Origin: Saccharopolyspora erythraea
GTDB taxonomy: Bacteria; Actinomycetota; Actinomycetes; Mycobacteriales; Pseudonocardiaceae
Assembly (NCBI RefSeq): GCF_018141105.1
Contig: NZ_CP054839.1
Location: forward strand, 992,001-1,056,000
DNA: 64,000 nt
Direction of reading: 5' to 3'
Positions within the stretch are counted from its first letter, which is position 1. Each line of letters begins with the position of its first letter. Below the pieces are notes generated by a model that worked only from the letters and a program-made list of their open reading frames with translations, was not told the origin of the DNA and searched no databases. Below are positions 19,883 to 29,260 of this stretch, in pieces. The position numbers were made by a program, and so were the translations under genes.

Positions 19883-21928
19883 TCAGCTCTGCGGGACCTG
19901 CACGCGCCCCAGGGTCTCCACGAGGTCGTCGACGCCGGTCACCGGCCGGTCGCAGACGTAGCCCCGGCAGACGTAGGCGGCGGCGGACCCGTCGACCAGC
20001 GGCCGGTCGGCCAGCAGCGGCACACCGGTCGCCTCCGGCTCACCGGCGAGCACGACCGCCCCGCCGGGAGAGTGCCGCCAGGCGGCTTCGAGCAGGGCGG
20101 TGCGGTCGCCGTCGTCCTCGGAGCCGGCAACCGCGACCTGGAGCGGGCCGTGCGCCAGCGCCTCCGCGGTGCTCAGCCAGTGGCCCGCGAAGCGGGCCGC
20201 CCGCTCCGCGAGCAGCCCGGCCCGCGACAGCGCCTGCTCGACGGCCTGCCGGTAGCGCTGCGCGGCGGAGCCGCCGGCCAGCGCCGACGCGGTCAGCAGG
20301 GCCGAGGTCAGCGACGACGCACCGGACGGGCTTGCGTTGTCGGTGGGGTCCGACGGGCGGCGCACCAGTTCCTCGGAATCCGCGGCGGTGTCGTAGTAGG
20401 CGCCCGGGTTGTCGCTGTCGGGGAACTGCTCCAGCGCGGTGTCCAGCAGCGAGCACGCGACCTCGAGCCAGCGCGGTTCGCCGGTGGCCTGGTGCAGCGA
20501 GAGCAGCCCGTCGGCCAGGCAGCCGTAGTCCTCCAGCACACCGGCCGCGGCGCCGACGACGCCGTCGCGGGAGCTGCGGCGCAGCCGCTGGTCGACGAGG
20601 TGCCGTTCCACCAGCAGCTTCGCGGCCTGCTCCGCCGCGGCTAGCCACTCCGGTTCGCCGAGCGCGGTCGATGCCTCCACGAGCGCGGTGATGGCCATGC
20701 CGTTCCAGGACGTGACGACCTTGTCGTCCTTCCCGGGCTGCGGACGCCGGCTCCTGGCGTCGTAGAGGGCGTCGCGAACGCGTCGCCAGCGGGCGGGGTC
20801 GCCGGGGTCGCGCTTGAGCTGGAGGGTCGACGTGCCGTGCTCGAAGGTGCCGGACTCGGTGACCTCGAACAGCTCCGCGGCCCATGCGCCGTCGGCGTCG
20901 CCGAGGACCTCCGCGAGCTGCTCCGGCGTCCACACGTAGGTCAGGCCCTCGACGCCCTCGGTGTCGGCGTCCAGCGACGCCGCGAAACCGCCCTCCGGCG
21001 TGCGCAGATCACGCAGCAGGAACGCCGCGGTCTCCCGGGCGACGCGCTCGGCGAGCGGGGACTCGCGGCGGCGGGCGAGGTGGGCGTAGACGCGCAGCAG
21101 CAGGGCGTTGTCGTAGAGCATCTTCTCGAAGTGCGGCACCACCCACGCGGCGTCGACGCTGTAGCGCGCGAACCCGCCCGCGAGCTGGTCGTAGATGCCG
21201 CCCCTGGCCATCGCCTCGCAGGTGGCCTCGGCCATCTCCAGCGCGGTGTGCCCGCTGCCCGGCGCGTTCTGGCGCTCCTGGTGGCGCAGCAGGAACTCCA
21301 GCACCATCGACGGCGGGAACTTCGGCGCGTCGCCGAAGCCGGCGTGCTCGGGGTCGGCCTCGGCGTGCAGGCGCGAGATCGCGGTGGCGATGACCTCGTC
21401 GTCCAAAAAGGACTCCGGCAGTGCCGTGCGCTGCGCCGAGAGCTGCTCCACCACCCGGGTGGCGGCCTGGCGGACCTCGCCGCCGCGTTCGCGCCACGCG
21501 CCGGCCACCGCGTCGAGGAGCTGCCGGAACGACGGCATGCCGTGCAGCGGCGCGGACGGGTAGTAGGTGCCGCAGTGGAACGGTTCGGCGTCCGGGGTGA
21601 GGAAGCAGGTCATCGGCCAGCCGCCCTGACCGGTCATCGCCTGGGTGGCCTCCATGTAGACCGCGTCGACGTCGGGCCGCTCCTCGCGGTCGACCTTGAT
21701 GTTGACGAAGTTCTCGTTCATGACCGCGGCCGTAACCTCGTCCTCGAAGGACTCGTGCGCCATGACGTGGCACCAGTGGCAGGCCGCGTAGCCGATCGAC
21801 AGCAGCACCGGCACGTCGCGCCGGCGGGCCTCCTCGAACGCCTCCGGCGACCACTGCCACCAGTCGACGGGGTTGTCGGCGTGCTGGAGCAGGTACGGGC
21901 TGGTCGCGTCCGCTAGCCGGTGAGCCAT
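19883..21928 (-). CDS. DUF255 thioredoxin-fold / glycosidase-like protein (YyaL family)
   Basis: A 681-residue protein of the YyaL/SPATA20 family. An N-terminal thioredoxin-like DUF255 domain (about 1-165) starts with the hallmark [16 protein letters not shown] and carries the Cys50-x-x-Cys53 motif in ACHWCHVM. The rest is a six-hairpin-like alpha barrel of the N-acylglucosamine epimerase/glycosidase kind. Function is unproven; redox-linked roles have been suggested. ATG at 21928 is preferred over GTG 6 bases earlier because GGGAGG sits 8 bases upstream. It is divergent from the polyol operon. Confidence 0.85.
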   Translation of the reverse strand: MAHRLADATSPYLLQHADNPVDWWQWSPEAFEEARRRDVPVLLSIGYAACHWCHVMAHESFEDEVTAAVMNENFVNIKVDREERPDVDAVYMEATQAMTGQGGWPMTCFLTPDAEPFHCGTYYPSAPLHGMPSFRQLLDAVAGAWRERGGEVRQAATRVVEQLSAQRTALPESFLDDEVIATAISRLHAEADPEHAGFGDAPKFPPSMVLEFLLRHQERQNAPGSGHTALEMAEATCEAMARGGIYDQLAGGFARYSVDAAWVVPHFEKMLYDNALLLRVYAHLARRRESPLAERVARETAAFLLRDLRTPEGGFAASLDADTEGVEGLTYVWTPEQLAEVLGDADGAWAAELFEVTESGTFEHGTSTLQLKRDPGDPARWRRVRDALYDARSRRPQPGKDDKVVTSWNGMAITALVEASTALGEPEWLAAAEQAAKLLVERHLVDQRLRRSSRDGVVGAAAGVLEDYGCLADGLLSLHQATGEPRWLEVACSLLDTALEQFPDSDNPGAYYDTAADSEELVRRPSDPTDNASPSGASSLTSALLTASALAGGSAAQRYRQAVEQALSRAGLLAERAARFAGHWLSTAEALAHGPLQVAVAGSEDDGDRTALLEAAWRHSPGGAVVLAGEPEATGVPLLADRPLVDGSAAAYVCRGYVCDRPVTGVDDLVETLGRVQVPQS

Positions 21929-22031
21929 GCCCACAGCCTCCCACTTCGGCGGGGCGGTCGCATCGATCGGTTCGCGATCAGAGAGGTCCCTGATCTCTCA
22001 CACTTTCAGGCAATACATCTCGCAAAAAGTG

Positions 22032-22060
22032 TTAACAAACCCGTGGAGTGGTGCTACAAA
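22032..22060 (+). promoter_or_regulatory. Promoter of the polyol operon
   Basis: TTAACA (22032-22037), a 17-base spacer and TACAAA (22055-22060) form a good sigma70-type promoter (5 of 6 and 4 of 6 consensus). They lie 36 bases before the first start codon, in an AT-richer stretch. A DeoR operator probably overlaps but was not identified. Confidence 0.55.
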
Positions 22061-22096
22061 TGGCGTCAGTCACATCCGTCCACCGGAGGAGCGCAC

Positions 22097-23545
22097 GTGA
22101 GGGAGCCGGGACTGAGCCGTCGGCGGCTGCTGGGCGGGGCGCTCGCCGGGGGCGCCGCGACCGTGCTGGGCGGGTGCTCGACGCGCGGTGACGCCCCGCG
22201 GCGGGCATCGGGCGACCCGTGGCGCCAGTTCGCGGGCACCACGCTCAACTTCGTCTCGGAGAACACCGCCCCGACCGCGGCGATCGCCGCCGACCTCGGG
22301 CCGTTCGCCGAGCTGACCGGTATCCGGGTCAACATCGTCACGCTGGAGCTGTCGGCGCTGGTCCAGAAGGTCGCCCTGGACCTGGCCTCCGGGCAGGCGC
22401 AGTACCAGGTCATCTACGCCGACCCGTACCAGGTGCTGGCGCCGTACTCCAAGGGTCTGGCCGACCTGCGCGAGCTGGCCGACGACCCGGTGCTGCCCGG
22501 CTCCGCCGACGACTTCGCCGACTTCGTGCCGTTGCAGCTCGACGCCGCCGGGCGGTTCGGGCGCGACGGCAAGGTCTTCGCCCTGCCTTACGACTGCCCG
22601 ACGATGATCTGGCACTACCGGCGCGACCTGTTCGACAAGCACCGCGCCCGGATGGCCGACGACCTCGGCTTCGACCCGATGCCGGCCGGCGCCACGACGT
22701 GGGAGCAGTACCTCGCCATCGCGCGGTGGTTCAACGACCGCACCGAGGACGTCCGCTACGGCACCGGGCACCAGGCCAAGCAGCACGACTCGCTGATGTG
22801 CGACTTCTCCAACGTCCTGTGGGCGCACGGCGGCGACTACTTCGGCAACGGCACCGAGATCGGCCGCGTAGGCGCCGTCGAGCCGGGCCCGTCCCTGCTC
22901 GGCGACGACCGCGCGGTGGAGGCGGCGGAGTTCTACCGCAAGCTCCTGGCGGTGGCCGATCCCGCCTCGCGCACGTGGGAGTGGAACGACCTCGGAGCGG
23001 CGTTCCGGGCCGGGCGCATCGCGATGTGCCCGAACTGGCACGAGTTCGCGGCCGACAACGAGAGCGTGCTGCCGGGCCGGGTCGGCTACGCCCGGTTGCC
23101 CACGGGGCCGGTGCGGTCGGCCAACCACTACGGCGGCTGCGGGATCGGCATCAGCGCGAACACGCTGCCTAACGAGCGCGGTGCGGCGTGGCTGTTCGTC
23201 AACTGGGCGACGTCGAAGGACGTCCAGCTGCGCAACCTGCGCAGCTCCGCGGGCGGCGGGACGCCCACGCGCGGCTCGGTGTACGCGCTTCCGGAGGTCG
23301 AGGCCGCCGAGCGGCGGCCGTCGGCGATGCCGAACATGCTGGCCGCCGACGCGGTGCGGCAGGCGTGGCAGCCGGAGAACGCCGGACTGCGGCCGAAGAT
23401 CCCGATGTGGAACGAGTGCGACACGGCGATCTACACCCAGCTCTCCCGCATGCTCGCCGGTGACGCGGGCCCGGCCGAGTCGATGCGGGAGGCCGCCAGG
23501 CGCTTCGACCAGATCACGGCACGAGGGTGGGTGGCCGCGCGATGA
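22097..23545 (+). CDS. Polyol/sugar ABC transporter substrate-binding lipoprotein (Tat type)
   Basis: A 482-residue family-1 solute-binding protein. The N-terminus has a twin-arginine signal (LSRRRLLGG) and a lipobox ending in Cys27 (VLGGC), so it is predicted to leave folded through Tat and be lipid-anchored. The rest has the MalE/SmoE-like pattern of large CUT1 binding proteins. Start GTG at 22097 follows GGAGGAG by 5 bases. The stop overlaps the next start (ATGA). The cluster has no ATPase gene; in actinobacteria CUT1 importers commonly share an MsiK-type ATPase encoded elsewhere. A polyol ligand is inferred from the downstream dehydrogenase and xylulokinase. Confidence 0.85.
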   Translation: MREPGLSRRRLLGGALAGGAATVLGGCSTRGDAPRRASGDPWRQFAGTTLNFVSENTAPTAAIAADLGPFAELTGIRVNIVTLELSALVQKVALDLASGQAQYQVIYADPYQVLAPYSKGLADLRELADDPVLPGSADDFADFVPLQLDAAGRFGRDGKVFALPYDCPTMIWHYRRDLFDKHRARMADDLGFDPMPAGATTWEQYLAIARWFNDRTEDVRYGTGHQAKQHDSLMCDFSNVLWAHGGDYFGNGTEIGRVGAVEPGPSLLGDDRAVEAAEFYRKLLAVADPASRTWEWNDLGAAFRAGRIAMCPNWHEFAADNESVLPGRVGYARLPTGPVRSANHYGGCGIGISANTLPNERGAAWLFVNWATSKDVQLRNLRSSAGGGTPTRGSVYALPEVEAAERRPSAMPNMLAADAVRQAWQPENAGLRPKIPMWNECDTAIYTQLSRMLAGDAGPAESMREAARRFDQITARGWVAAR

Positions 23546-24519
23546 GCCGCACCGAGCCGACGAGGCCGACCGGGCAGAGGGTGAACGGCCTGGCGGACGC
23601 CTCTGCGGAGTACACCGGCGAACCCCCGGCCCCCGGCCGGCCTTCACGGCGGCGGATCCGGTTCGGGTTCGAGGCCCGCATGCTGACGCCCGGCGTGCTG
23701 CTGCTCGCGGCGCTGAGCGTCATCCCGTTCCTGACGATGATCGTGATGAGCTTCTCGTCCGTCCGGCTCCTCGGAGGGGTCGGCGTGGAATGGGCGGGGC
23801 TGCGCAACTGGGCCAGGCTGTTCACCGATCCCGACCTGGCCGCGAACTGGTTGCGCACCGGCGTCTTCTTCGCCCTCACGCTGGGCCTGGAGATGCTGCT
23901 GGGCCTGGTCTTCGCGCTGTGCGTGTGGCGGCTGACGCGCGGCCGCAACGCGGTGCTCAGCCTGTTCCTGCTGCCGATGTTCGTCGCCCCCGCGATCGTC
24001 GGCCTGCTGGGCCGGTTCCTGACCGACTCCACCTTCGGCCTCTACTCGTGGCTGCTGGGCGCGCTGGGCTACACCGGCGACATCCTCGGCGGCAAGTACT
24101 CGGCGTTCGCGGCCGTGGTCCTGATGGACGTCTGGGAGTGGACGCCGCTGATCACCCTGATCGCGCTGGCCGGGCTGTCGTCGGTCCCGCTGAGCCTGCG
24201 CGAGGCGGCGGCGCTCGACGGCGCGAACGGCTGGCAGAGCCTGCGCCACATCGTGCTGCCGTCGATCTCGAACGTGCTGCTGGTCGCGCTGCTGATCCGG
24301 TCCATGGACGCGATCCGCTACTTCGACATCGTCTGGGTCACCACCGGCGGCGGCCCGGCCGACGCGACCAAGATCGTGCCGGTGCGGCTGTACGAGACCG
24401 CGTTCCGGTTCTTCGACCTCGGCTACGCCGCCGTGCTCGGCCTGGTGATGCTCGCCGTCTCCATCGTGATCGCCCGCGCCTTCGTGCGGCTGCTGGACAA
24501 GAAGGGACAAACCCGGTGA
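23542..24519 (+). CDS. Sugar/polyol ABC permease (MalF-like)
   Basis: A 325-residue inner-membrane permease with a variable 45-residue cytoplasmic N-terminus and six hydrophobic segments. The EAA loop reads EAAALDGANGWQSLRHIVLP at about residues 222-241; this loop docks the ATPase. The TTGGGPADAT segment near the last helices is typical of MalF/UgpA-type partners. It starts four bases inside the preceding gene's end and ends four bases inside the next (GTGA), so translation of the three transporter genes is coupled. Confidence 0.88.
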   Translation: MSRTEPTRPTGQRVNGLADASAEYTGEPPAPGRPSRRRIRFGFEARMLTPGVLLLAALSVIPFLTMIVMSFSSVRLLGGVGVEWAGLRNWARLFTDPDLAANWLRTGVFFALTLGLEMLLGLVFALCVWRLTRGRNAVLSLFLLPMFVAPAIVGLLGRFLTDSTFGLYSWLLGALGYTGDILGGKYSAFAAVVLMDVWEWTPLITLIALAGLSSVPLSLREAAALDGANGWQSLRHIVLPSISNVLLVALLIRSMDAIRYFDIVWVTTGGGPADATKIVPVRLYETAFRFFDLGYAAVLGLVMLAVSIVIARAFVRLLDKKGQTR

Positions 24520-25370
24520 CCACTCCCGCAAGCCCGCTGGAACGCGGCGGGCGGCGACTGCGCCTGGTGGTGTGGCTGGTGCTCGGCGCCGGTCTGCTGT
24601 GGACGCTCGTCCCGCTGGGCTGGATGGTGCTGTCCTCGTTCAAGTCGAGCGCGGACGTCACCGCCGCCACGCCGCAGCTGCTGTTCACCCCGACGCTGGA
24701 GAACTACCGGAACCTGTTCACCGGCGCGAACAACCTCGGCCCGTACGTCCTGCACAGCGTGCTGGCCGCGGGGATCTCCGCCGTGCTCGCGGTCGTGCTC
24801 GGCGCGCCCGCCGGGTACGGCCTGGCTCGCACCAGGATGCGCGGCAGGAAGCACCTGTCGTTCTGGATCATCTCGACCCGGATGGCCCCGATCGCCGCCG
24901 TCGTGCTGCCGCTGTTCCTGATGTTCCGGGGACTGGGCCTGATCGACTCGGTGCCCGGACTGGTGCTGGCCTACCTGACCTTCGACCTGCCGTTCGCGAT
25001 CTGGCTGATGAGCGCGTTCTTCGCCGAGCTCCCGCCCGCCCTGGAGGAGTCGGCACAGGTGGAGGGCTGTACGCGGTGGCAGGCGTTCTGGCACGTCGTG
25101 CTGCCGATGACGAAATCGGGTCTGGTGACCACCTTCGTGCTCTGCCTGGTGTTCGCCTGGAACGACTACGCCTTCGCGCTGGTCTTCAGCGGGCCGAACT
25201 CCCAGACGCTGCCGATCGCGGCAGGCCAGCTGGTCACCCAGTCCGGGATCGACTGGGGACAGCTGACCGCGATCGGTACGTTCGTGGTGGTGCCGATGGT
25301 GCTCGCCGGGCTCGCCGTACGCCGGTGGCTGGTCACCGGCCTGACCCTGGGAGCGGTGACGGGGGAATGA
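24516..25370 (+). CDS. Sugar/polyol ABC permease (MalG-like)
   Basis: A 284-residue permease with six hydrophobic segments. It opens with the typical SSFKSSADVTA periplasmic start and has the EAA-type loop ESAQVEGCTRWQAFWHVVLP in the second half. It pairs with the preceding MalF-like subunit. Start GTG at 24516 overlaps the upstream stop by four bases, and its own stop overlaps the ATG of the dehydrogenase gene. Confidence 0.88.
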   Translation: MTTPASPLERGGRRLRLVVWLVLGAGLLWTLVPLGWMVLSSFKSSADVTAATPQLLFTPTLENYRNLFTGANNLGPYVLHSVLAAGISAVLAVVLGAPAGYGLARTRMRGRKHLSFWIISTRMAPIAAVVLPLFLMFRGLGLIDSVPGLVLAYLTFDLPFAIWLMSAFFAELPPALEESAQVEGCTRWQAFWHVVLPMTKSGLVTTFVLCLVFAWNDYAFALVFSGPNSQTLPIAAGQLVTQSGIDWGQLTAIGTFVVVPMVLAGLAVRRWLVTGLTLGAVTGE

Positions 25371-26386
25371 TCCCGGAGAAGATGCGCGCTTCGGTCCTGC
25401 GCGGTGTCGGGGACGTGGTGGTGCAGGAGCGGCCGGTGCCCGAGCCCGGGCCGCACGAGGTGCTGGTCAGGGTGACCGCGGTGGGCACCTGCGGCTCGGA
25501 CACCCACTACTACGAGCACGGCCGGATCGGCCCGTTCGTAGTGCGCGAGCCACTGGTGCTGGGGCATGAGGCCGCGGGCGTGGTGGTGGCCCGCGGCGCC
25601 GAGGTGTCGCGGCACGAGCCAGGGCAGCGGGTGTCGATCGAGCCCGGCGTGCCGTGCTTCGTGTGCGCCCAATGCCGCGCGGGCCGCTACAACCTGTGCC
25701 CGGACGTGCGGTTCTTCGCGACACCGCCGGTCGACGGCGCCTTCTGCGAGTACGTCGCGGTGCACGAGGAGTTCGCCTATGCCGTCCCGGACTCGATGAC
25801 CGACGAGGCGGCCGCCCTGTGCGAGCCGCTGTCGGTCGGGGTGTGGGCCTGCCGCAAGGGCGGGGTCGGCCCAGGCTCGCGGGTGCTGGTGACAGGGGCG
25901 GGACCGATCGGGCTGGTCGCCACCCAGACCGCCCGCGCTTTCGGCGCGAGCGAGGTCGTGGTCACCGACGTCAACCCGCGCCGACTGGAGCTGGCGTCCG
26001 AACTCGGCGCGACCGGAACCGTCGACGTGCGGGAGTCGGCCATCGACTTCGAACCCGAGGTGCTGCTGGAATGTTCCGGTGCGCCCCGCGCCGCCGCGGA
26101 CGCCATCCGGCGCGTCACGCGGGCGGGCCGGGTCGTGCTGGTGGGCATGGGCGGTGACGAGCTGCCGCTGCCGCTTTCGCACGTCCAGAACTTCGAGATC
26201 GAGGTGACCGGTACGTTCCGGTACGCCAACACCTGGCCGGCGGCGATCGCGATCGCGGCATCCGGTGCCGTCGACCTCGACCGGCTGGTGACCCACCGGT
26301 TCGGGCTGGCCGAGGTCGAGCAGGCACTCACCGCGTCCGCGCGGGACGAGACGGCGGTGAAGACCGTCGTGCGCCCGCAGGAGTAG
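25367..26386 (+). CDS. Zinc-dependent polyol dehydrogenase (xylitol/sorbitol dehydrogenase family)
   Basis: A 339-residue medium-chain dehydrogenase. Catalytic zinc ligands are Cys42 (GTCGSD) and the His67-Glu68 pair (GHEAAG), and a four-cysteine structural zinc loop lies near residues 95-110 ([15 protein letters not shown]). The NAD fold shows GAGPIGLV and an acidic residue in VVTDVNP that favours NAD over NADP. The family oxidises polyols at C2 to ketoses. Coupled to a transporter and a xylulokinase, the likely product is D-xylulose, from xylitol or D-arabinitol; sorbitol to fructose is the alternative. It is coupled to the upstream permease by a 4-base overlap. Confidence 0.83.
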   Translation: MIPEKMRASVLRGVGDVVVQERPVPEPGPHEVLVRVTAVGTCGSDTHYYEHGRIGPFVVREPLVLGHEAAGVVVARGAEVSRHEPGQRVSIEPGVPCFVCAQCRAGRYNLCPDVRFFATPPVDGAFCEYVAVHEEFAYAVPDSMTDEAAALCEPLSVGVWACRKGGVGPGSRVLVTGAGPIGLVATQTARAFGASEVVVTDVNPRRLELASELGATGTVDVRESAIDFEPEVLLECSGAPRAAADAIRRVTRAGRVVLVGMGGDELPLPLSHVQNFEIEVTGTFRYANTWPAAIAIAASGAVDLDRLVTHRFGLAEVEQALTASARDETAVKTVVRPQE

Positions 26387-26414
26387 GTGCAGGCCGATGA
26401 CGAGGGGAGCGGCG

Positions 26415-27287
26415 ATGTCCAACGCGCGACCGACCGAGGCGGCGGTGGAACAGCGCAGGCAGGACGTCCTGAACTACGTCATCGACCGCGGAGAGGCGCG
26501 CATCGGCGACCTCGCGAGCGTGTTCGGGGTCAGCCTGATGACGATGCACCGCGACCTCGACGACCTCGCCGGACGGCGGATGCTGCGCAAGAAGCGCGGG
26601 CTGGTCGAGGCCTTCCCGTCGCTGACGATGGAGACCGCCACCCGCTTCCGGGTGGGTTTGCACACGGCCGAGAAGCAGGCGATCGCGGCCGCCGCGGCGG
26701 CCCGGGTCCGGCCCGGCGCCTCGGTGCTGCTCGACGACTCGAGCACGTTGTTCCCGCTGGCCAGGCTGCTCGGTGAGGTGGAGGAGCTGACGGCGGTCAC
26801 CAACTCGGTGACCATCGCCCAGATCCTGTCCCGGGCCGGGCGGGAGGTCGTGCTCGCCGGAGGCCGCTACCGCGCGGAGTTCGACTCGTGCACCGGACCG
26901 GACGTGCTGCGCTCGCTGTCGCGATTGCGCACCGACATCGCTTTCATGTCGGTCACCACGATCGCGCACGGCCGGATGTACCACCCGATCCAGGACTACG
27001 CCGAGATCAAGCACGTGATGCACGAGTCGGCCGAGCACACGTGCCTGCTGGCCGACCACTCCAAGTTCGGCAAGACCGCCACCTACGCCCACGGTGACGC
27101 CGGGATCTTCGACTTGGTGATCACCGACGACGCCACCCCGGAGCACGAACTCGACGCGATCCGCGACCTCGGCACCGAGGTCGAGGTCGTGTCCCCGAAC
27201 GACGAACCGGTAGGTTACATGCGAATCACACCCGAGTCCGACGAATGGGCCACCGCGGGCTACGCCCGCCGGGGAGGTGCCCAATGA
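26415..27287 (+). CDS. DeoR-family sugar-catabolism regulator
   Basis: A 290-residue regulator with an N-terminal DeoR helix-turn-helix ([20 protein letters not shown], then [13 protein letters not shown]) and a C-terminal ribose-5-phosphate-isomerase-like sensor domain with the usual [12 protein letters not shown] and [10 protein letters not shown] segments. ATG at 26415 is chosen over ATG at 26397 because GAGGGGAG sits 5 bases before it. Its stop overlaps the xylulokinase start. Such regulators usually repress and respond to phosphorylated sugars such as xylulose 5-phosphate; being inside the operon it would autoregulate. The operator was not located. Confidence 0.85.
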   Translation: MSNARPTEAAVEQRRQDVLNYVIDRGEARIGDLASVFGVSLMTMHRDLDDLAGRRMLRKKRGLVEAFPSLTMETATRFRVGLHTAEKQAIAAAAAARVRPGASVLLDDSSTLFPLARLLGEVEELTAVTNSVTIAQILSRAGREVVLAGGRYRAEFDSCTGPDVLRSLSRLRTDIAFMSVTTIAHGRMYHPIQDYAEIKHVMHESAEHTCLLADHSKFGKTATYAHGDAGIFDLVITDDATPEHELDAIRDLGTEVEVVSPNDEPVGYMRITPESDEWATAGYARRGGAQ

Positions 27288-28735
27288 GCCGCCTCGTGGC
27301 GGGCATCGACTCGTCGACGCAGTCCACCAAGGTCGTCGTGTGCGACGCCGAGACCGGGGCGGTGGTGCGGCAGGGACGTGCGCCGCACCCCGAGGGCACC
27401 GTCGCCGACCCCGAGGTGTGGTGGGCGGCGCTGTCGCGGATCGGACTGCTCGACGACGTCGGGGCGGTCGGCGTCGCGGCGCAGCAGCACGGGCTCGTCG
27501 CCCTCGACGAGGACCGCCAGGTCGTGCGGCCCGCGCTGCTGTGGAACGACACCCGCTCGGCACCGGCCGCGACCGACCTCATCTCCGAGCTGGGCGGTCC
27601 CGGCGCGTGGGCCGAGGCCGTCGGCACGGTCCCGGTCGCCAGCCTCACCATCACCAAGCTGCGGTGGATGGCCGAGAACGAGCCGGAGCTCGCCGACCGC
27701 GTCACCGACGTCGTGCTGCCGCACGACTGGCTCACCTCGCGGCTGACCGGCGGGGAACCCGTGACCGACCGCGGCGACGCCTCGGGCACCGGCTACTGGT
27801 CGCCGCGCGAAGGCCGCTACCGCGAGGACATCCTGGCGATGGCGTTCGGCGGACGAACTCCCCGCACACCACGGGTGCTCGGGCCCGCCGAACCCGCGGG
27901 CACGACGCCGGAGGGCACGCTGGTCTCCGCCGGGACCGGCGACAACATGGGCGCAGCGCTGGGACTCGGCCTGCGGACCGGCGACGTGGTGGTGTCGCTG
28001 GGCACCAGCGGGACCGTCTTCGCCGCCGCCCCGCGCGGCAGCGCCGACCCGACCGGCACCATCGCCGGGTTCGCCGACGCCACCGGCGGGTTCCTCCCGC
28101 TGGTGTGCACTCTCAACGCGGCACGGGTGATCACCGCGACCGCGGCCATGCTCGGCGCGGACCCCGCGGAGTTCGACCGGCTGGCCGGTGCCGCGCCCGC
28201 GGGCGCGGGCGGCCTGACGCTGCTGCCCTACCTCGACGGCGAACGCACGCCCAACCTGCCCGACGCCAGCGGCACCCTGGTCGGCCTGCGCCGCGACAAC
28301 ATGACACCGGAGAACCTCGCGCGGGCCGCCGTGGAGGGCATGCTCTGCGGGCTGGCCGCCGGACTCGACGCGCTGCGGGCTGCCGACATCGAGGTGCGCA
28401 GGGTCCTGCTCATCGGCGGAGCCGCGCAGTCGAAGGCGGTGCGGGTGGCGGCGCCGACGGTGTTCGGCGTGCCCGTCGTGGTGCCCGAACCCGCGGAGTA
28501 CGTCGCCGTCGGCGCCGCGCGCCAAGCGGCCTGGGCGCTGGCGGGCGGCGCGGAGCCACCGGCGTGGCACCTGCCGGGATCGGTGTCCGGGCAGGGGAGC
28601 GCGGCGGCGGAGCCGGACGGCGTGGCAACGGCGGAGGACGCGGGTCACGCAGCGGAACTGGACGCCGCTGACGCGGCGACGGGGGAGGAGATCAGGCAGC
28701 GCCACCGGGCGGCGCTGGAGCGCATGCACGGCTAG
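27284..28735 (+). CDS. xylB: Xylulokinase (FGGY family)
   Basis: A 483-residue FGGY carbohydrate kinase. The N-terminal phosphate loop [13 protein letters not shown], the [11 protein letters not shown] segment typical of xylulokinases, the [13 protein letters not shown] loop and the C-terminal [12 protein letters not shown] motif are present. It phosphorylates D-xylulose to xylulose 5-phosphate, feeding the pentose phosphate pathway. It is the last gene of the operon, coupled by ATGA to the DeoR gene. The C-terminus has an Ala/Gly/Glu-rich stretch of about 45 residues before a final helix, longer than usual and of low complexity. Confidence 0.87.
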   Translation: MSRLVAGIDSSTQSTKVVVCDAETGAVVRQGRAPHPEGTVADPEVWWAALSRIGLLDDVGAVGVAAQQHGLVALDEDRQVVRPALLWNDTRSAPAATDLISELGGPGAWAEAVGTVPVASLTITKLRWMAENEPELADRVTDVVLPHDWLTSRLTGGEPVTDRGDASGTGYWSPREGRYREDILAMAFGGRTPRTPRVLGPAEPAGTTPEGTLVSAGTGDNMGAALGLGLRTGDVVVSLGTSGTVFAAAPRGSADPTGTIAGFADATGGFLPLVCTLNAARVITATAAMLGADPAEFDRLAGAAPAGAGGLTLLPYLDGERTPNLPDASGTLVGLRRDNMTPENLARAAVEGMLCGLAAGLDALRAADIEVRRVLLIGGAAQSKAVRVAAPTVFGVPVVVPEPAEYVAVGAARQAAWALAGGAEPPAWHLPGSVSGQGSAAAEPDGVATAEDAGHAAELDAADAATGEEIRQRHRAALERMHG

Positions 28736-28942
28736 GGGCCTGCCTATATGGCTGGCCGGTCGTGAATGCCGCCGCTTGTCCGCCGGGTTCGGGCGCGGCT
28801 GTTCCGCGCGCCGCCCGCCCGATCCGGACCTGAATGGCGCACCGTCCCATCCGGAACCTGTGCGGCCGGGGCGTGCGGGCGCGCGGTTCGGCTGCGGCCA
28901 TGCCGCTAGCGCGGCTGTCTCGTGGCGCCAGGCCGCGCCGCC

Positions 28943-29190
28943 GGACAGAGCCGTCGCTGCCGAGCGCCGAAGGCGCCGCGCCGCTGCCGGACAGAGCCGT
29001 CGCTGCCGAGCGCTGAAGGTGCCGCGCTGCTGCCGTGCCGGGCCGTCACTGCCGCGTTGCGCCGCCGCCGTGTCGGGCCGTCACTGCCGCGCTGCCGACT
29101 CCGAGCCGCTGGCGCTAGGCCACCTATTCCGAGCCGCTGGCGCTGGGCCGCCGAGCCCGAGCAGTCGAGCCCGAGAAGTCGAGCCCGGTG
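28943..29190. repeat. Cluster of short degenerate direct repeats
   Basis: Several families follow one another. A unit starting GGACAGAGCCGTCGCTGCCG occurs at 28943 and 28989 (46-base period). GGGCCGTCACTGCCGCG occurs twice about 35 bases apart (near 29040 and 29075). TCCGAGCCGCTGGCGCT occurs twice about 30 bases apart (near 29100 and 29128). AGTCGAGCCCG recurs near 29160-29190. There are no uniform spacers, so this is not a CRISPR array; it looks like decayed tandem duplication. Confidence 0.65.
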
Positions 29191-29213
29191 GCGGCGCTTG
29201 GCCCGCGGCGCTC

Positions 29214-29252
29214 CGGCCGTGGGCGCCATGCCCCAGTGGGCACCCACGGCCG
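29214..29252 (-). terminator. Terminator of fumC
   Basis: CGGCCGTGGG and CCCACGGCCG form a 10-base stem with an inner TGCCC/GGGCA pairing, just after the fumC stop on the minus strand. No U-tract. Confidence 0.65.
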
Positions 29253-29260
29253 CAGCCGGC

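Larger units (their letters stand above)
28736..29260. other. 525-base GC-rich region without a gene, largely degenerate repeats
   Basis: Between the convergent xylB and fumC stops. Frames that are open here are Arg/Ala/Gly-rich on both strands, with no family match and no Shine-Dalgarno. The centre is made of short degenerate direct repeats (28943-29190), and the fumC end holds a hairpin (29214-29252). Confidence 0.6.

Noticed and set aside
28943-29190. CRISPR array
   Set aside because: Repeat periods differ, repeats are degenerate, spacers are not unique-length and no cas genes are present.
28906-29247. 113-codon minus-strand frame in the repeat region
   Set aside because: No Shine-Dalgarno or family match; composition follows the nucleotide repeats.
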